From Flaccisagitta enflata (taxonomy: Eukaryota > Chaetognatha > Sagittoidea > Aphragmophora), in NCBI GenBank assembly GCA_965153355.1, contig OZ231126.1, positions 64,542,001-64,606,000 of the forward strand: a DNA stretch of 64,000 bases. Direction: 5' to 3'. Made by a program: the position numbers and the translations under genes. Under the pieces are notes generated by a model that saw only the letters and a program-made list of their open reading frames with translations, did no database searches and was not told where the DNA came from. How positions within the stretch are numbered: position 1 is the stretch's first letter; the number at the start of each line of letters is the position of its first letter. Positions 1-20,433 of the stretch are shown here, one piece after another.

Positions 1-104
1 CAACTACCACAACAACTACCACAACAACTACCACAACAACCATAACAACTACCACAACAACTACAACAACTACAAAAACCACAACAACAATACCTTAAAC
101 CTGA
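1..104. repeat. CAA/CTACCA-rich minisatellite
   Basis: Short degenerate tandem repeat built from ACAACTACCACA-type units running off the left edge of the window. No coding potential is claimed. Confidence 0.8.
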
Positions 105-331
105 TATTTTCCGTCAAAACACTTCACTGGCCCAACAGGTCCCGCCCTCCTTACCTGATCAGTTCTCCTTTAAACGTGATCTAAACGAGATCGACCCACG
201 CCCCCCCCCCCCCCCACACGCCCAGTCTCGGTTGTATTGCTTTTGGACTTTCCTGTCTCCTCTCCATCTTCATTATCATCACTTAGTCTCCATCTTCTTC
301 CTCCGCTCAACCATCACAATACTGCTACACA

Positions 332-383
332 ATGAAAGGATATCTCCGCTTTATCCTCCTCTTCCTCCTTCTCCTCCCCCTCG
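332..383 (+). CDS. candidate first exon encoding a signal peptide
   Basis: An ATG at 332 opens 17 codons, MKGYLRFILLFLLLLPL, a basic start followed by a hydrophobic leucine-rich core typical of a signal peptide. The frame runs directly into a consensus 5' splice site (G|GTAAGT, donor at 384-389) in phase 1. This arrangement suits the first coding exon of a secreted or membrane protein on the plus strand. No downstream exon was recognised in the microsatellite-rich sequence that follows, so the gene is unidentified. A chance hydrophobic frame in a C/T-rich stretch is a real alternative. Confidence 0.35.
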
Positions 384-456
384 GTAAGTTCACGTCTTCT
401 GTTTTTGCCTCTCTCTGTCTCTAGCTTTGTCACTCTGTGTGTGGCGGCGCTTTCTG

Positions 457-1460
<1,004 letters not shown>

Positions 1461-1643
1461 TCAGACAAAAAAGATTGAAAGGAAAAAACGCACAGATTGA
1501 ATAACAAAAACAGACAATCAACCAGACATCATAAAATGCACACACAGAAGAACAAGCACTGAAAAAAGAGACTTCCATTTACGACTTTTTTCCGGTCGGC
1601 GATTAGCCGCCTTTATTGGTAACGGATGATGATTGATGAGAGC

Positions 1644-1676
<33 letters not shown>

Positions 1677-1681
1677 AGAGA

Positions 1682-1751
<70 letters not shown>
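1644..1751. repeat. (GA)n microsatellite with GAGAAA variants
   Basis: GA repeat containing a block of AGAGAA variant units near 1668-1692. Confidence 0.95.
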
Positions 1752-1756
<5 letters not shown>

Positions 1757-2068
1757 AGAGAGCGACCAACATAAAAAGAGAAGCTCCTCAAACGGTATCA
1801 AACGAATGAACTGAGGATAATGAACACCGGCATAGCTTTTGAGGAAAAATTTCGAAAAAAAGAAGAAAAGAAATTAAATGAAGCAAATAAATGCGGCTTT
1901 GGTAACTAGGCAACGAAATTGCCACTTGATGATTTCTATATGAGCAAAGATGTTAGTTAAAGATTTGAAGCCAGACCCATTTTGTTAATGAGCGTAAGCT
2001 TACCTCCTTTGGCTAAGGAATCGAGGCCAAATACAAGGCTAATATAAGCATCAATAGTTGCAAAAGAA

Positions 2069-2330
2069 TCAGATGGTCAGCGGTACCCGTGCCCTGCTGG
2101 AGTAGTTTGTGATTATGTTTGGGGAAGGTGTTGGGCAGCGTCCCCAATTGGATTTATAGCCTGCGCTTTCACACATATGAGGAGTTTTCTCTTTCGCCTC
2201 CTGCTTCTTCTCCTGCTTCCCCGTCCGTGGCAGAATTTGGCAGAATCCTCTCTCGGAGGAAACAAAAACATGTCCAAAGAAGTTCCCGACTAAAAAGAAA
2301 ACTCCATCCATACGTATGTATGGAGTGACA
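2069..2330. repeat. dispersed repeat (GGTCAGCGGTACCCGTG family)
   Basis: The segment starts GATGGTCAGCGGTACCCGTG and continues through GGGCAGCG-CCCCAA and a 'gctttcacacatatg' block. The same order of blocks recurs at 10992-11110, and parts recur at 11360-11430 (inverted) and 25332-25390. No coding signature is seen. It is an interspersed repeat of unknown class. Confidence 0.6.
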
Positions 2331-2756
2331 GGCGGAGTGACGGGAGGATCGACGGACGGACGGACAGACCCCCTAAAAGGTGTGCAATATTGCGTTGATG
2401 AGATTTTCCGTGTGTGTATGAATGCTGATGGTATGGATGTGGTTCTTCATCTTTCCTCAAAAATACCTTTTTTTCGCTCCTAATGAGAATCCTCATAGTT
2501 TGAGAAAGTCAACTGTTAAATTGGTTATTTTGGTAAAGCGTTTGCGCTCATTCATCGGCCACATTGCACTGACGCTTATTTAAGCTTGGGACCCGTTTAT
2601 ACCGTCTATCTAGAGTCTGTGAAAGTAATGGTTTATATTTTGATACATTCATGCCGCCCTTATAGTTGCAAGAGAGTGCAATAAAAACAAAGTACGTTCA
2701 CCACCCCTGCAGCTTCTCCTGTCTTTCCTGTCCTTCTGCTGCCTTTGGGTCCCATT

Positions 2757-2822
2757 TTTAGTCGCGTGCACGCGACTCTACACCTTGCCGTGTCGGTCGG
2801 TAGGTTGGTCGGTCCGTCACGT
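2757..2822 (+). mobile_element. HINE-like element, 5' half
   Basis: Begins TTTTAGTCGCGTGCACGCGACT, whose inner 18 bp form a perfect palindrome, then runs into a GTCGGTCGG/GTTGGTCGG tract ending GTCCGTCAC. The 3' hairpin end seen in other copies is missing here; the 11-bp minisatellite starts immediately afterwards. Confidence 0.6.
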
Positions 2823-2837
2823 TTTTGAAATTATGAC

Positions 2838-3075
2838 TTTTTAAGGTTTTTTAAGGTAATTTAAGGTACTCTAGGGTATTTCAGGGTACTTTAGGGTACT
2901 TCAGGGTACTTTGGGGTACTTAAGTTATTTCAGATACTTAAGGTATATTAGGGTACTTTCAGATACTTTTGGTTTTTTTCAGGTATTTTTGAGTATTTTT
3001 GGGTATTTATGGGTGTTATTGGGTATTTTTGGGTATTTTTGGGTATTTTGGGTATTTTGGGTATTTTGTCAACTT
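2838..3075. repeat. degenerate ~11-bp minisatellite (GGGTACTTTAG / GGGTATTTTTG)
   Basis: Tandem units drift from TTTAAGGT through AGGGTACTTC to GGGTATTTTT across about 240 bp. The apparent frames are repeats of Gly-Tyr-Phe/Trp-Val type and are not regarded as genes. Confidence 0.8.
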
Positions 3076-3943
3076 TTTATTGGACAGTCGTTATTGGTTC
3101 AGAATGTGACTTCTTTTGGGACAGACATTATATAGTATGAAGTTCTGTTGTATGAAGTTGTGTAATTGTGAGTAACGTAGCACGCGACTGTTGGCCTGTT
3201 GGGCTTGTTTGGGTGAAATTATCAATCAAAGATGCGATGATTGATTTCCAGCATGAAAACGAACAGAACATTGCAACTTTTTTCCATGTGCAATATCTCC
3301 TGAAGTGATAGAAAGTGTATCTCAAGACTTTATAAACTCATAATCGTTATTGCTATAGCTACAGGTAGAGCCTAATTATTCCATGGCAAAAAACGGCGAT
3401 GGATTTTTTTTTGTCTAGTCATGATATAAAGAGGAAAACAATAGGTTTAGTTACTTCATGGGCAATGTAAGATTGTTGTAAGATTGTTAAAAAACTATTG
3501 CGGATCACTTCCCACAAGGCCTTTCTATTGGTATACCAGTCAAAAAATGACAGTAAATGAATGTTTTTCAGTATTTATTCGCCTTATCACTTAAAAAGCA
3601 CACTTAGTGCACGGGTCCTGTCTTGCTTCTATATTTAGTGAACAATCAGTGTTTCTCCATGAGACTTCATACCGTCTCAAATTACCGAGTCTCTTGATCC
3701 GTCTGTCGGCAACCTCCTAGATCGCTGCACGGCCTGTTAGCTGCTTGTGTTTGTTTTAGTCAGTGACTTTCTAACAATCTCACTCCCTTACCAGCGGACT
3801 GATTTTAACGATCGCACTGAGGCTATTTCTAGCCTGCCTCCCTGCCTGTCTTCGTTTCCTTTTCTTTTTTCCTTAACTTTTCCCCCTCTTCCTTTATTTT
3901 TTCACCACCTTCATTTTGTCTCATTTCTCCCTCTCTCTCTCTG

Positions 3944-3947
<4 letters not shown>
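3076..3947. other. no gene recognised
   Basis: AT-rich unique sequence ending in a C/T-rich run before the CT array. No domain, tRNA or repeat signature is visible by eye. Confidence 0.5.

Positions 3948-4026
<79 letters not shown>
3948..4026. repeat. (CT)n microsatellite
   Basis: About 79 bp of pure CT dinucleotide repeat. Confidence 0.97.
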
Positions 4027-4030
<4 letters not shown>

Positions 4031-4249
4031 GGGGAGTGGGGTGGAGCACTCTGTCTCCGTTTGCAGCACACTCTTCCTCTCTGTGCAGGAGTGTGTTTTT
4101 TCTCTGCTGGTTTTATTTTTGGCCATTAAGGTTTCCGTTTTGACAACGACTATCGAGAATGAGTTTGACGTTTGGCGCTGAGAGCCACATTTTTCTCAAT
4201 CGCTCTCCAACAGTCTCGGGACTCTGGGCAAAAAAGAAAATCTAGACTG

Positions 4250-4462
4250 GGACTTTGTTTAGATGCGACCTTGCATCTCTATAATAGGCTGTGTACGTTG
4301 GTTGGTTGGTTGGTTGGTCAGTCTGTCGAGTAATGCATTCATTAACAGGGCCAAGTAGGCCAATAAGGTGCGATCGTGTGGATCGTCGAACAAATGCGTT
4401 ACAGACCAACAGACCGACCAACCAACAGACACAGCCAGTTATAGAGGTGCTTAGTCGCACCT
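4250..4462. repeat. head-to-head inverted repeat ends with (GTTG)n/(CAAC)n
   Basis: The left arm contains TTTAGATGCGACCTTGCATC, then 'ctctataataggctgtg' and a (GTTG)n tract. The right arm carries the inverse: accaaccaacagacacagcc, 'ttatagaggtgc', then TTAGTCGCACC. These are two inverted ends of a short element that resembles, but is not identical to, the AGTCGCGTG family found elsewhere in the window. Confidence 0.55.
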
Positions 4463-5076
4463 AAAAACATTGAAATTATGCATTTTTCAACAGAAAAGTT
4501 GGCCTAACCCTGTAAAAGTAGCACACATGAAGAAATTCATCAAAAAAAAACATTCATAAAAAATCACTCATTATAAATCATTCATTTATAAAAAACATTC
4601 ATTTAAAGATGACGCATCGTTGGCCCACTTGGCCTTGTTTTTTTTTAAGAGTCGTTTTTACTTCCTCATAAGTACTCGCGCATACTTAACAAACAGCTTA
4701 ACGAATCCGGGTGGTCGTAAGTCTGTCGGTTAGTCGGTGATCCTAATTCCGAAGTCATTGCGATTTGCCTTTAACCATTTTAACTTGTCCAGTTGTGTAC
4801 AATCTTTCGCGTTTTGAATTCTTAATACATAACGCAAGACGCCGCTAATCCCTTTAATCAACCCTTTATTTCACCCCTTTGAGCAAAGGCAAGACTTGAT
4901 GAGCAAACCCGACTTAAAAAGTTTCAGGTGCATGCGTCGATGCGACAGGAAGCTCGTGAAAAAATGGGATTATTTGTACGTGACTCGTAATAGAACTGAC
5001 TTTCCAATTCTTATGGAAACTATTCATGATAATAAAATTGATATATCGATCCCGTTTAAGGTTCCCGTTGATAATC

Positions 5077-5298
5077 AAGGCCAGATACACGGCCAATAAG
5101 CAGTCGCTTGCGGGTGGGCAGGAGCAGTAACGCGGGTGGGCAGGGGCAATAAAAAGGGTAGGCGGGGCTGTATTGTGGGTGGGCTGGGGCATTATCACCA
5201 GAAATCACTATTTTGGCTGATTTCGCGTCATCCAAAATTTCTCATCACAGAACTTCCTTCAGACAAAGCCTCTGATAGAGTCGCTTGGCAAGCGACTA
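5077..5298 (-). mobile_element. HINE-like element (palindrome + hairpin termini)
   Basis: Read on the minus strand it starts with a palindromic end (AGTCGCTTGCCAAGCGACT) and ends with the hairpin-forming GGCCGTGTATCTGGCC. Next to the hairpin are several CCTGCCCACCC blocks, duplicated three times in this copy. Same family as the elements at 7305, 10477, 18906 and 21769. Confidence 0.65.
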
Positions 5299-5494
5299 AA
5301 AATACTGAAATTGATTTGAGTATAACGATTAGATGGACTAGGGGGGGGGGGGCTGAAGGTAATGCTTAAGGGAATGTTTTTAAGGTGGCTTGAGAGTGAA
5401 TTGCAAGGCCGATTGGAGAGTTTAGTTTATAGATGGATAAACTCTATCTGACGAGATGTCGCATCGTTTTCGGGCAGGGAATCGAATCGTAAGG

Positions 5495-5497
<3 letters not shown>

Positions 5498-5533
<36 letters not shown>
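5498..5533. repeat. (CT)n microsatellite
   Basis: Short pure CT array followed by a T tract. Confidence 0.95.
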
Positions 5534-5542
<9 letters not shown>

Positions 5543-5823
5543 TTCAGCTGCTTTTTGCCTCCTGGGATTTTGATTAAAATACGACGATGAAAGGATATTA
5601 AATTGTTGAAAACAAGTTTTATGGCGAAGATTTAAAAAGGCGATAAAACAAAATCGAAGTTTCCCAAGGAACCTCCCACGTGGCTGCAAGCAAGCAAGTA
5701 GTCTCTTTTAAACCAGTTTTATAACCGTATTGCAATCAATCTCTTCTGTAACCCCCACTCCTACCATCCTAAATCCCATGAGCAGCATCATCTGAAGTCC
5801 CAGTTGGTTGCTCAAGGCGCCTT

Positions 5824-5826
<3 letters not shown>

Positions 5827-5874
<48 letters not shown>
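5827..5874. repeat. (CT)n microsatellite
   Basis: Pure CT array of about 48 bp. Confidence 0.95.
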
Positions 5875-5878
<4 letters not shown>

Positions 5879-6295
5879 GCACGCAAAAATAGTAACATAA
5901 ACGCACAAAAATACAAGGGCGAAGTCTTCTATTTCTCTCCGCCTTCGTTTTCTTCTTCCACGACGAATATTTTTGTCAAGACAAACGTGAGAAATCGTTT
6001 TGCGTAGTCATCCGGCCTTAAAAGAAAATAAAAAAACAACAACAGGGCCATATGAGGCAGATTCAGAAAGGAGAAATCGAAAAACAGAGGATAAACGGGG
6101 GAGCGCTGCAACAGTTTGCGACGGTTCGCAACAGTTTGCGAAGTCGTCTACGTGATTCAATCACCCAGGAAACAACGGCAATGACAACGACAACGACAAC
6201 ATAGGAATACGTATATCAATCAAGGTGCAATGATAACAATGATAACCAGATTCCAGATTGATTATTTCCATATAGCGATGCGTAATCAGACTCGG

Positions 6296-6768
6296 ACTCG
6301 CAACTATATAACAGGCTTTGTCCGTCCGTCCGTCCGTCCGTCCGTTGGTCCGTCCGTCCGTCAGCACGAGTCGAAAAGTGGGAAAACAAGCGTTTTAAAA
6401 CATTTTTAGTTGCGGACATGTAGGTGGGTGGAGTGGGATAAAGTGGCGTTAGGTGTTTTTTTCCCATCAGGGTGGGATTTGATGGACTGTGTAGGTGGGT
6501 GGAGTGGGATAAAGTGGCGTTAGGTGTTTTTTCCCATCAGGGTGGGATTTGATGGACTGTGTAGGTGGGTGGAGTGGGATAAAGTGGCGTTAGGTGTTTT
6601 TTTCCCATCAGGGTGGGATTTGATGGACTGTGTAGGTGGGTGGAGTGGGATAAAGTGGCGTTAGGTGTTTTTTCCCATCAGGGTGGGATTTAATGGACTG
6701 TGGGACAGTTGCTTTTCCGCCCCTGCCCACCCGTTCGCAACTGGTGGCCGTGTATTCGGCCTTGTTAC
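6296..6768 (+). mobile_element. HINE-like element with internal 70-71-bp tandem repeats
   Basis: The 5' part has the CTCGCAACTATATAACAGGC block and a (GTCC)n run (about 6318-6362). The 3' part has CCGCCCCTGCCCACCCG and the terminal hairpin GGCCGTGTATTCGGCC followed by TTGTT. Between them lie four direct copies of a 70-71-bp unit beginning TAGGTGGGTGGAGTGGGAT at 6421, 6492, 6562 and 6633. Internal minisatellite expansion is a known habit of Helentron-derived non-autonomous elements; assigning this copy to that class is inference. Confidence 0.6.
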
Positions 6769-6989
6769 TATTTTGCTTCCCGTTCCTAATCAATTAAATT
6801 ACAAAAACCTATTTGATTAAATGTGTTGTTTTCTTTAATAGTAAGCATTCTAAGACTGTCTTCACTTTTAGCGAAATACTCCCTAGGGATAAGCTGGTTA
6901 ATCTATTTATGTATCCAAGCAGCTTTAAAAGTTATTAAGTAATTGTATTCAATAATACAATCCACGTAAAAACGAGGCCTTATGCACAG

Positions 6990-7115
6990 ACCCCCTGTCG
7001 CGGATGGGTGGGCAGGGGCAGTAAAGCAAAAATAATAAACCGAAGGAACGAACGTCGGTTGGACGGGTAACTGGACTGACACAGCAAGTTTCAGTGTCGC
7101 GTGTCCACGACTATA
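6990..7115 (-). mobile_element. HINE-like element fragment
   Basis: Contains GGATGGGTGGGCAGGGGCAG, the reverse complement of the family's CTGCCCACCC box, and a partial GTCGCGTG...CGAC end. Both termini are degraded. Confidence 0.45.
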
Positions 7116-7304
7116 AATCACCCTGGTCCGTATGTACTTGCGGGTGCCAAAACCCAAAATAAGTGCCGCCGATAGAGGCCTAGACAATAGACAGGAGGCA
7201 GGGAGAAAACAGTTTAGCATAAAAACGTTAATAGGTTTAATGACTGACTGACTGTCTGCAACTGACAGACTTTTGGACAGAGAAAGAAGAATGATGAAGG
7301 AAAA

Positions 7305-7486
7305 ACAAGGCCGGATACACGGCTACCGAAGTCGCGTGCGGGTGGGTAGGGGCCATATTTGAGGTCACCAGACCATTTGGACAGGAGCAGTGAGGTCAAA
7401 TAGATAAAATCATGAAAAAAAGTAAAGTGTGACCAACCGACCGACCAACGGACAAGGCGGGTTGTAGAGTCGCGTGCACGCGACTA
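7305..7486 (-). mobile_element. HINE-like element, full length
   Basis: On the minus strand: palindrome TAGTCGCGTGCACGCGACT, a GTCCGTTGGTCGGTCGG tract, a middle segment, the CTACCCACCCGCACGCGAC box, then hairpin GCCGTGTATCCGGCC with trailing TTGTT. It is the clearest short complete copy (about 180 bp). Confidence 0.7.
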
Positions 7487-7489
7487 AAA

Positions 7490-8732
7490 ACATCAGTGAC
7501 TCTTTTTTTGTAACAAACAAGACAAGACAAACGCATTAACGACATCAGAATGGCACAAATCACGAAAACAAAAAAAAAATCCTCTTCCTCGTTTTTAGAC
7601 GAGTTTGACGCTTTCTTTGAAAGACTATCTTTGACTGTTCGCTCAATAGATTTGCTCAAAACAATCTGACTTGCTCTTATTTTTATCACATCAAATGAAT
7701 ATGCAAAAAAAAGATAAACAAACTAAATCCCAGAAGTGACCCTGGCTCATCGATTACATAATGGTTGAGAGTGAGATATCCAGAATGGCTATCAGACAAA
7801 CGGATGGAGCAACTGATTTACAGGCAACAGCTGTATGAGTTACAACGCTAGCAAACATGTTAAAATTCCAAATACTCTCTGCCAATGTGAACACACCCTT
7901 GAAGAGCTAAAATACATTTAGCGAAAAAAAGAACAGAAAACAAAGAAGATAACAACAACAATAGAAATCGTAGAAGAAAGCAAGGGGCAACTGCGAGACG
8001 TGACTAGGCGAACATTATGGGAAACAAATACCACAAAAAAAAAACAAAAAACAAAAAACAAAAAAAAAATCTGAAAACGAACAAAAAAAACTGAGAAGAA
8101 ACAGAAACGCGAAAGAAATCCTAAATCGACTTCAGTTCCCATTTATATACAAAGGAGGGGAGGAATCTGCGTAACCTCAGAAAGAAGAAGGAATTAACAT
8201 TTGCTGTGGCACACGCGTCATCGCAGGCACATTTACAATATATATAAGTTCATCGGTCTGATTATAAAATGGACTCATGATTTATTTCTGCGCCAATAAA
8301 TGTGTTCATGAACTTGTGAAAGGAAGCACCATCTTTGTAACAATGTTGTTCTCAACCTCTTGAGTTACAGAGTCAGGACTGACGCATTTATAACAGTTTA
8401 AAGAACTTCTCAAGATGAGACCAATCAGGGTGTTTTACTTCATTAGGTAATATGTTTATTAGTCATTCGATATGAAATAAATCTGAAAAGAAGCATCGTC
8501 CTTGAAAAAATGCTGCTTCTTATCAAATTGAGCTACTCATGCTCGTACCGACGTATTGGAAATTTTTAAAATTTACTCTTTAAGTTTGACCATGTTTGAC
8601 CATGACCATGTTGACTATTGACTATTGTAGTAATTAGTTAAGAACTGCTTCATAAGCAGTGATCCTCTCCAAAGTTCATACTTCTTCTCAGACAAGATGA
8701 TAACATGAGCAAGATACAGAGTTGAATCTTAC
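7490..8732. other. no gene recognised (expected 3' end of the PIP-kinase gene)
   Basis: The last coding exon of the minus-strand PIP-kinase should lie below 8727, but no convincing exon with the usual C-terminal Tyr-x-x-Arg-Phe segment was found. The interval includes A-rich low-complexity sequence near 8030-8090. Confidence 0.4.
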
Positions 8733-17193
<8,461 letters not shown>

Positions 17194-17504
17194 CTGCAAA
17201 GAACAATGAAATGAATCTTTTATGATTTACATAAGTAATAAGTACACTTTTAAGTATTCTCGTATGATGAAATTTGTGAAGATTAAGTTCACGCTGGGAG
17301 CTTTAACTCATAGTTTCAACAAAGTGGTCAGAGAGAAATGAAAATCAAAGATCAAGACTCAGAGCGCCAGTTAAAGTCGCCAAACGTCAGCAGCTGCCAC
17401 TGGACTGCCACTATGCAGTGCCAACAGTGAAGCCCCCGACGCAGCTCTCTCTCTGCGACAGTCTAGACAGCAGACTGGGAGAAAACCGATAAAAGATTGA
17501 GTTA

Positions 17505-17773
17505 GGGCGTGTTTCTAGTGAGCGCCTAAAACGCGTTTGTTCCCGTGAAACGCGATAACAGTGTGAACACATATTCAAGAATTTCAACTGTCCCACGAGG
17601 GAGTGAGCGAAGTGAGTGAGCGAGCCCGTAAATGGAATGAGCGAGCAATGCGAGCGTAGTGAAGCGGAGCGCTGCGGAGCGAGTGAACGGAGTGAGCGGT
17701 GCGAGCGAACAAACGTTGCAAGCGACCGAGTGGCCCGTTCAAAACGCGATCGTCTCTGACTAGAAACGCCCCC
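17505..17773 (+). mobile_element. MITE, copy A of an inverted pair
   Basis: Ends GGGCGTGTTTCTAGTGAGCG and CTAGAAACGCCCCC form imperfect terminal inverted repeats. The interior is rich in GAGCGAGTGA-like units that can fold back on themselves. Flanks are TTA on the left and TTT on the right, compatible with a degraded 3-bp target duplication. Confidence 0.6.
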
Positions 17774-18148
17774 TTTAAAGGGAATATTAAAATTGGATTT
17801 CGAACCAAGATTAATACAGTCAAACCCAACCCAACGGATCTGCATATATAGGATTCGATTCCGCCTTTTGCAAGGACAAATTCTTAGTCCATTTAGTAGA
17901 ATAAAGTTAAATCTATTTTCCTCTATTTCCTTCGCTTTTCAAAAAAAAAATAGAATTCTACCTAAGGCAAGTGAAATGAAATGCCTCCTTGAAATCCGTC
18001 AGAGCGAGATTCAAATTTGTATGAATCAAAATATCACTGAGATAGTCACACGAACAAAGAGACGGCCAGACAGACACACAAGGACTGACAGACCGACAAA
18101 ATTAATTTAAGAAAGAGGGGGAGTTATGACGGCAGACATTGAGACGAA

Positions 18149-18400
18149 GGGGGCGTTTCTAGTCAAAGAGGATCGCGTTTTGAAAGGGCCACTCGGTCGC
18201 TCGCTACGTTTGTTCGCTCGCACCGCTCACTCCGCTCACTCGCTTCGCAGCGCTCCGCTTCGCTACGCTCCGTTCACGGGCTCGCTCACTCACTTCGCTC
18301 ACTCCCTCGTGGGACAGTTGAAATTCTTGAATATGTGTTCACAATGTTATCGCGTTTCACGGGAACAAGCGCGTTTTTGGCGCTCACTAGAAACACGCCC
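18149..18400 (-). mobile_element. MITE, copy B (inverted relative to copy A)
   Basis: Same family in reverse: starts GGGGCGTTTCTAGTCAAAG and ends CTCACTAGAAACACGCCC, flanked by GAA on both sides (18146-18148, 18401-18403), a probable 3-bp target duplication. With copy A it could form a hairpin of over 200 bp. Confidence 0.6.
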
Positions 18401-18905
18401 GAAGTACAACAGTATTTTTCGGTTTTCCGATGATGACGCTGCTCTAGGAGAAATGGTTTTTTTTTTTCTCCAAATGGATTTCGGTTTAAATTCATTACTT
18501 TTTTCAATTATGTTAATTCTCTGGATCTCTAATGATCATTTTTCCTTACTTTTTTGGGGAGGCGGAAGGGGGTGGGAGGACATACGTATACTTAGTCATA
18601 ATCCGAATACATTTAACGCTAGAGTAGAGATTAGACAACCTGCGAATGCGTCAGATTCACCTTTAAAATGCTTGATAGGTTGAAATCTGACGATTTGCGG
18701 TTGTGATGATGTTATCTTTATCTCAAATTCAATGCTATGATATCCATATTGACGTGTCATTCATGTGCACAAGTTGTGCCACCTTGATGATTTTATAATA
18801 CGCATATCCGCTTACCATTATAACATTTTAAATGAAAATGCAGAAATTATTCTCTCTTCGCTTTCTCTCAAAAATCAAAGCTTTGAAATTAAAAAAAAAA
18901 AATCT

Positions 18906-19112
18906 TAGTCGCGTGCTACGCGACTGTACAATCTGCTATGTTCGTCGCTCGGTCAGATTATCAGCAGCACTATATACTTTTTTGGCATCAACGCGTTGCA
19001 ACGGGCGGTTTATTGAATTACTGCTCCTGCCCAAATGCTTGGTTAGCCTTTCTATCACTGCCCTTGCCCACCCGCACGCGACGTAGGCAGCCGTGTATCC
19101 GGTCTCGTTATT
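18906..19112 (+). mobile_element. HINE-like element, full length
   Basis: Starts TAGTCGCGTGCTACGCGACT, with a short GTCGCTCGGTC tract, a long middle, the CCTTGCCCACCCGCACGCGAC box, and 3' hairpin GCCGTGTATCCGGTC with trailing TCGTT. Confidence 0.65.
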
Positions 19113-19227
19113 TTGTTCGACTCGTCATGACGCGGATGATCGATGACGAAGCAAACGCTTTGATTGCAATCAAATCTCAGTATTGCTGTTTCCACTGACA
19201 CTGAAAGTCTATGTTTCTGTTTATTTG

Positions 19228-19263
19228 TCTTTCTGTCTGTCTGTCTTTCTGTCTGTCTGTCTT

Positions 19264-19335
<72 letters not shown>
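19228..19335. repeat. (GTCT)n microsatellite
   Basis: Tetranucleotide GTCT with occasional TTCT units, followed closely by a CT array. Confidence 0.95.
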
Positions 19336-19336
<1 letters not shown>

Positions 19337-19383
19337 TTCTATCTTTCCATTTTGTTTTGCTATGTGTCTCTTTTTCGTCGCTT

Positions 19384-19389
<6 letters not shown>

Positions 19390-19469
<80 letters not shown>
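19390..19469. repeat. (CT)n microsatellite
   Basis: About 80 bp of pure CT. Confidence 0.97.
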
Positions 19470-19472
<3 letters not shown>

Positions 19473-19906
19473 TACATCTCTCCTGAGACCGTTCGACATA
19501 CGTTATTTGCAAAGCAAAGTAAGATTTAATACTTTTTTTCCTCTCGTCCGGTTGTCAGCAGAGTTTGATTCATGCGGATTTATGCGTTGCCGAGTCACTT
19601 TTATTCAATTCCACATTTCAGTCCATTCAGCGCAATCTCCCTCTGTCGCTTAGAACCCTTACACAACCATCCACTAAGATATCACTCTCTAGTTAACATC
19701 CAATGAGCTTTCTCAAGGCCTGCCTTCCTATTCCCCAAAACCCTCTGTTCAAAGTCACTGAACAATTATTTATTTCATTACTGCCCCTACCCATCGGCAG
19801 GCGACTAACGAAGACGCATACCGGATAGTGTCACTCCTGTCGCTCTTGGACTCTTTCCTCTCTCTTTTCTTTCACTACCCTCAAGCGCCCGATTTTGGGT
19901 TTTATG

Positions 19907-20429
19907 CAGTCAGCGGACAAAACACAATAAGTATATATATCATTCCGTTGGTTTGATCCATCCTACTGATGTTAAACAGAATACTGTAAATAACAACTGA
20001 CTGTTGAAATTACAGCTGGCTGTTAATTTACAAAGCTGGTAAAAATCCAACTTTCACCAAATAGAATGAGACATGCAGATTCATAATCCTGATGAAATTC
20101 TGAGAAGTTTGATATGTCACAACATACATTTTTATAAGAAAATAATTTTTTCATTAATATCTTATTTGATTATAATGCAATGTTTAAAAAAAATATTTTT
20201 TTTATAAAAAGTGTCAAGTGTAACATATCAAACTTCTCAAAATTTCATCAGGATTATGAATCTGCAGGTCTCATTTTATTTAGTGAAAATTGAAAAACTG
20301 GAACTTTGTGATTTAACAGCCAACTTCAACAACCAATTGTTGTTTACAGCATTCTGTTCAACATCAGTAGGTTAGATCAAAACCAACGGAGTGATATATA
20401 TATACCTATTGTGTTTTGTCCGCTGACTG
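19907..20429. mobile_element. 523-bp MITE with ~200-bp terminal inverted repeats
   Basis: The left end CAGTCAGCGGACAAAACACA is mirrored exactly at the right end (TGTGTTTTGTCCGCTGACTG). Imperfect complementarity continues inward for roughly 200 bp, through 'gcagattcataatcctgatgaa' and its inverse. TATG flanks both ends (19903-19906 and 20430-20433), so a 4-bp target duplication is likely. No open frame is present. The superfamily cannot be fixed by eye. Confidence 0.75.
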
Positions 20430-20433
20430 TATG

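Noticed and set aside
6421-6704. Four regular repeats considered as a CRISPR array
   Set aside because: The units are contiguous 70-71-bp tandem copies without unique spacers, inside a eukaryotic dispersed element.
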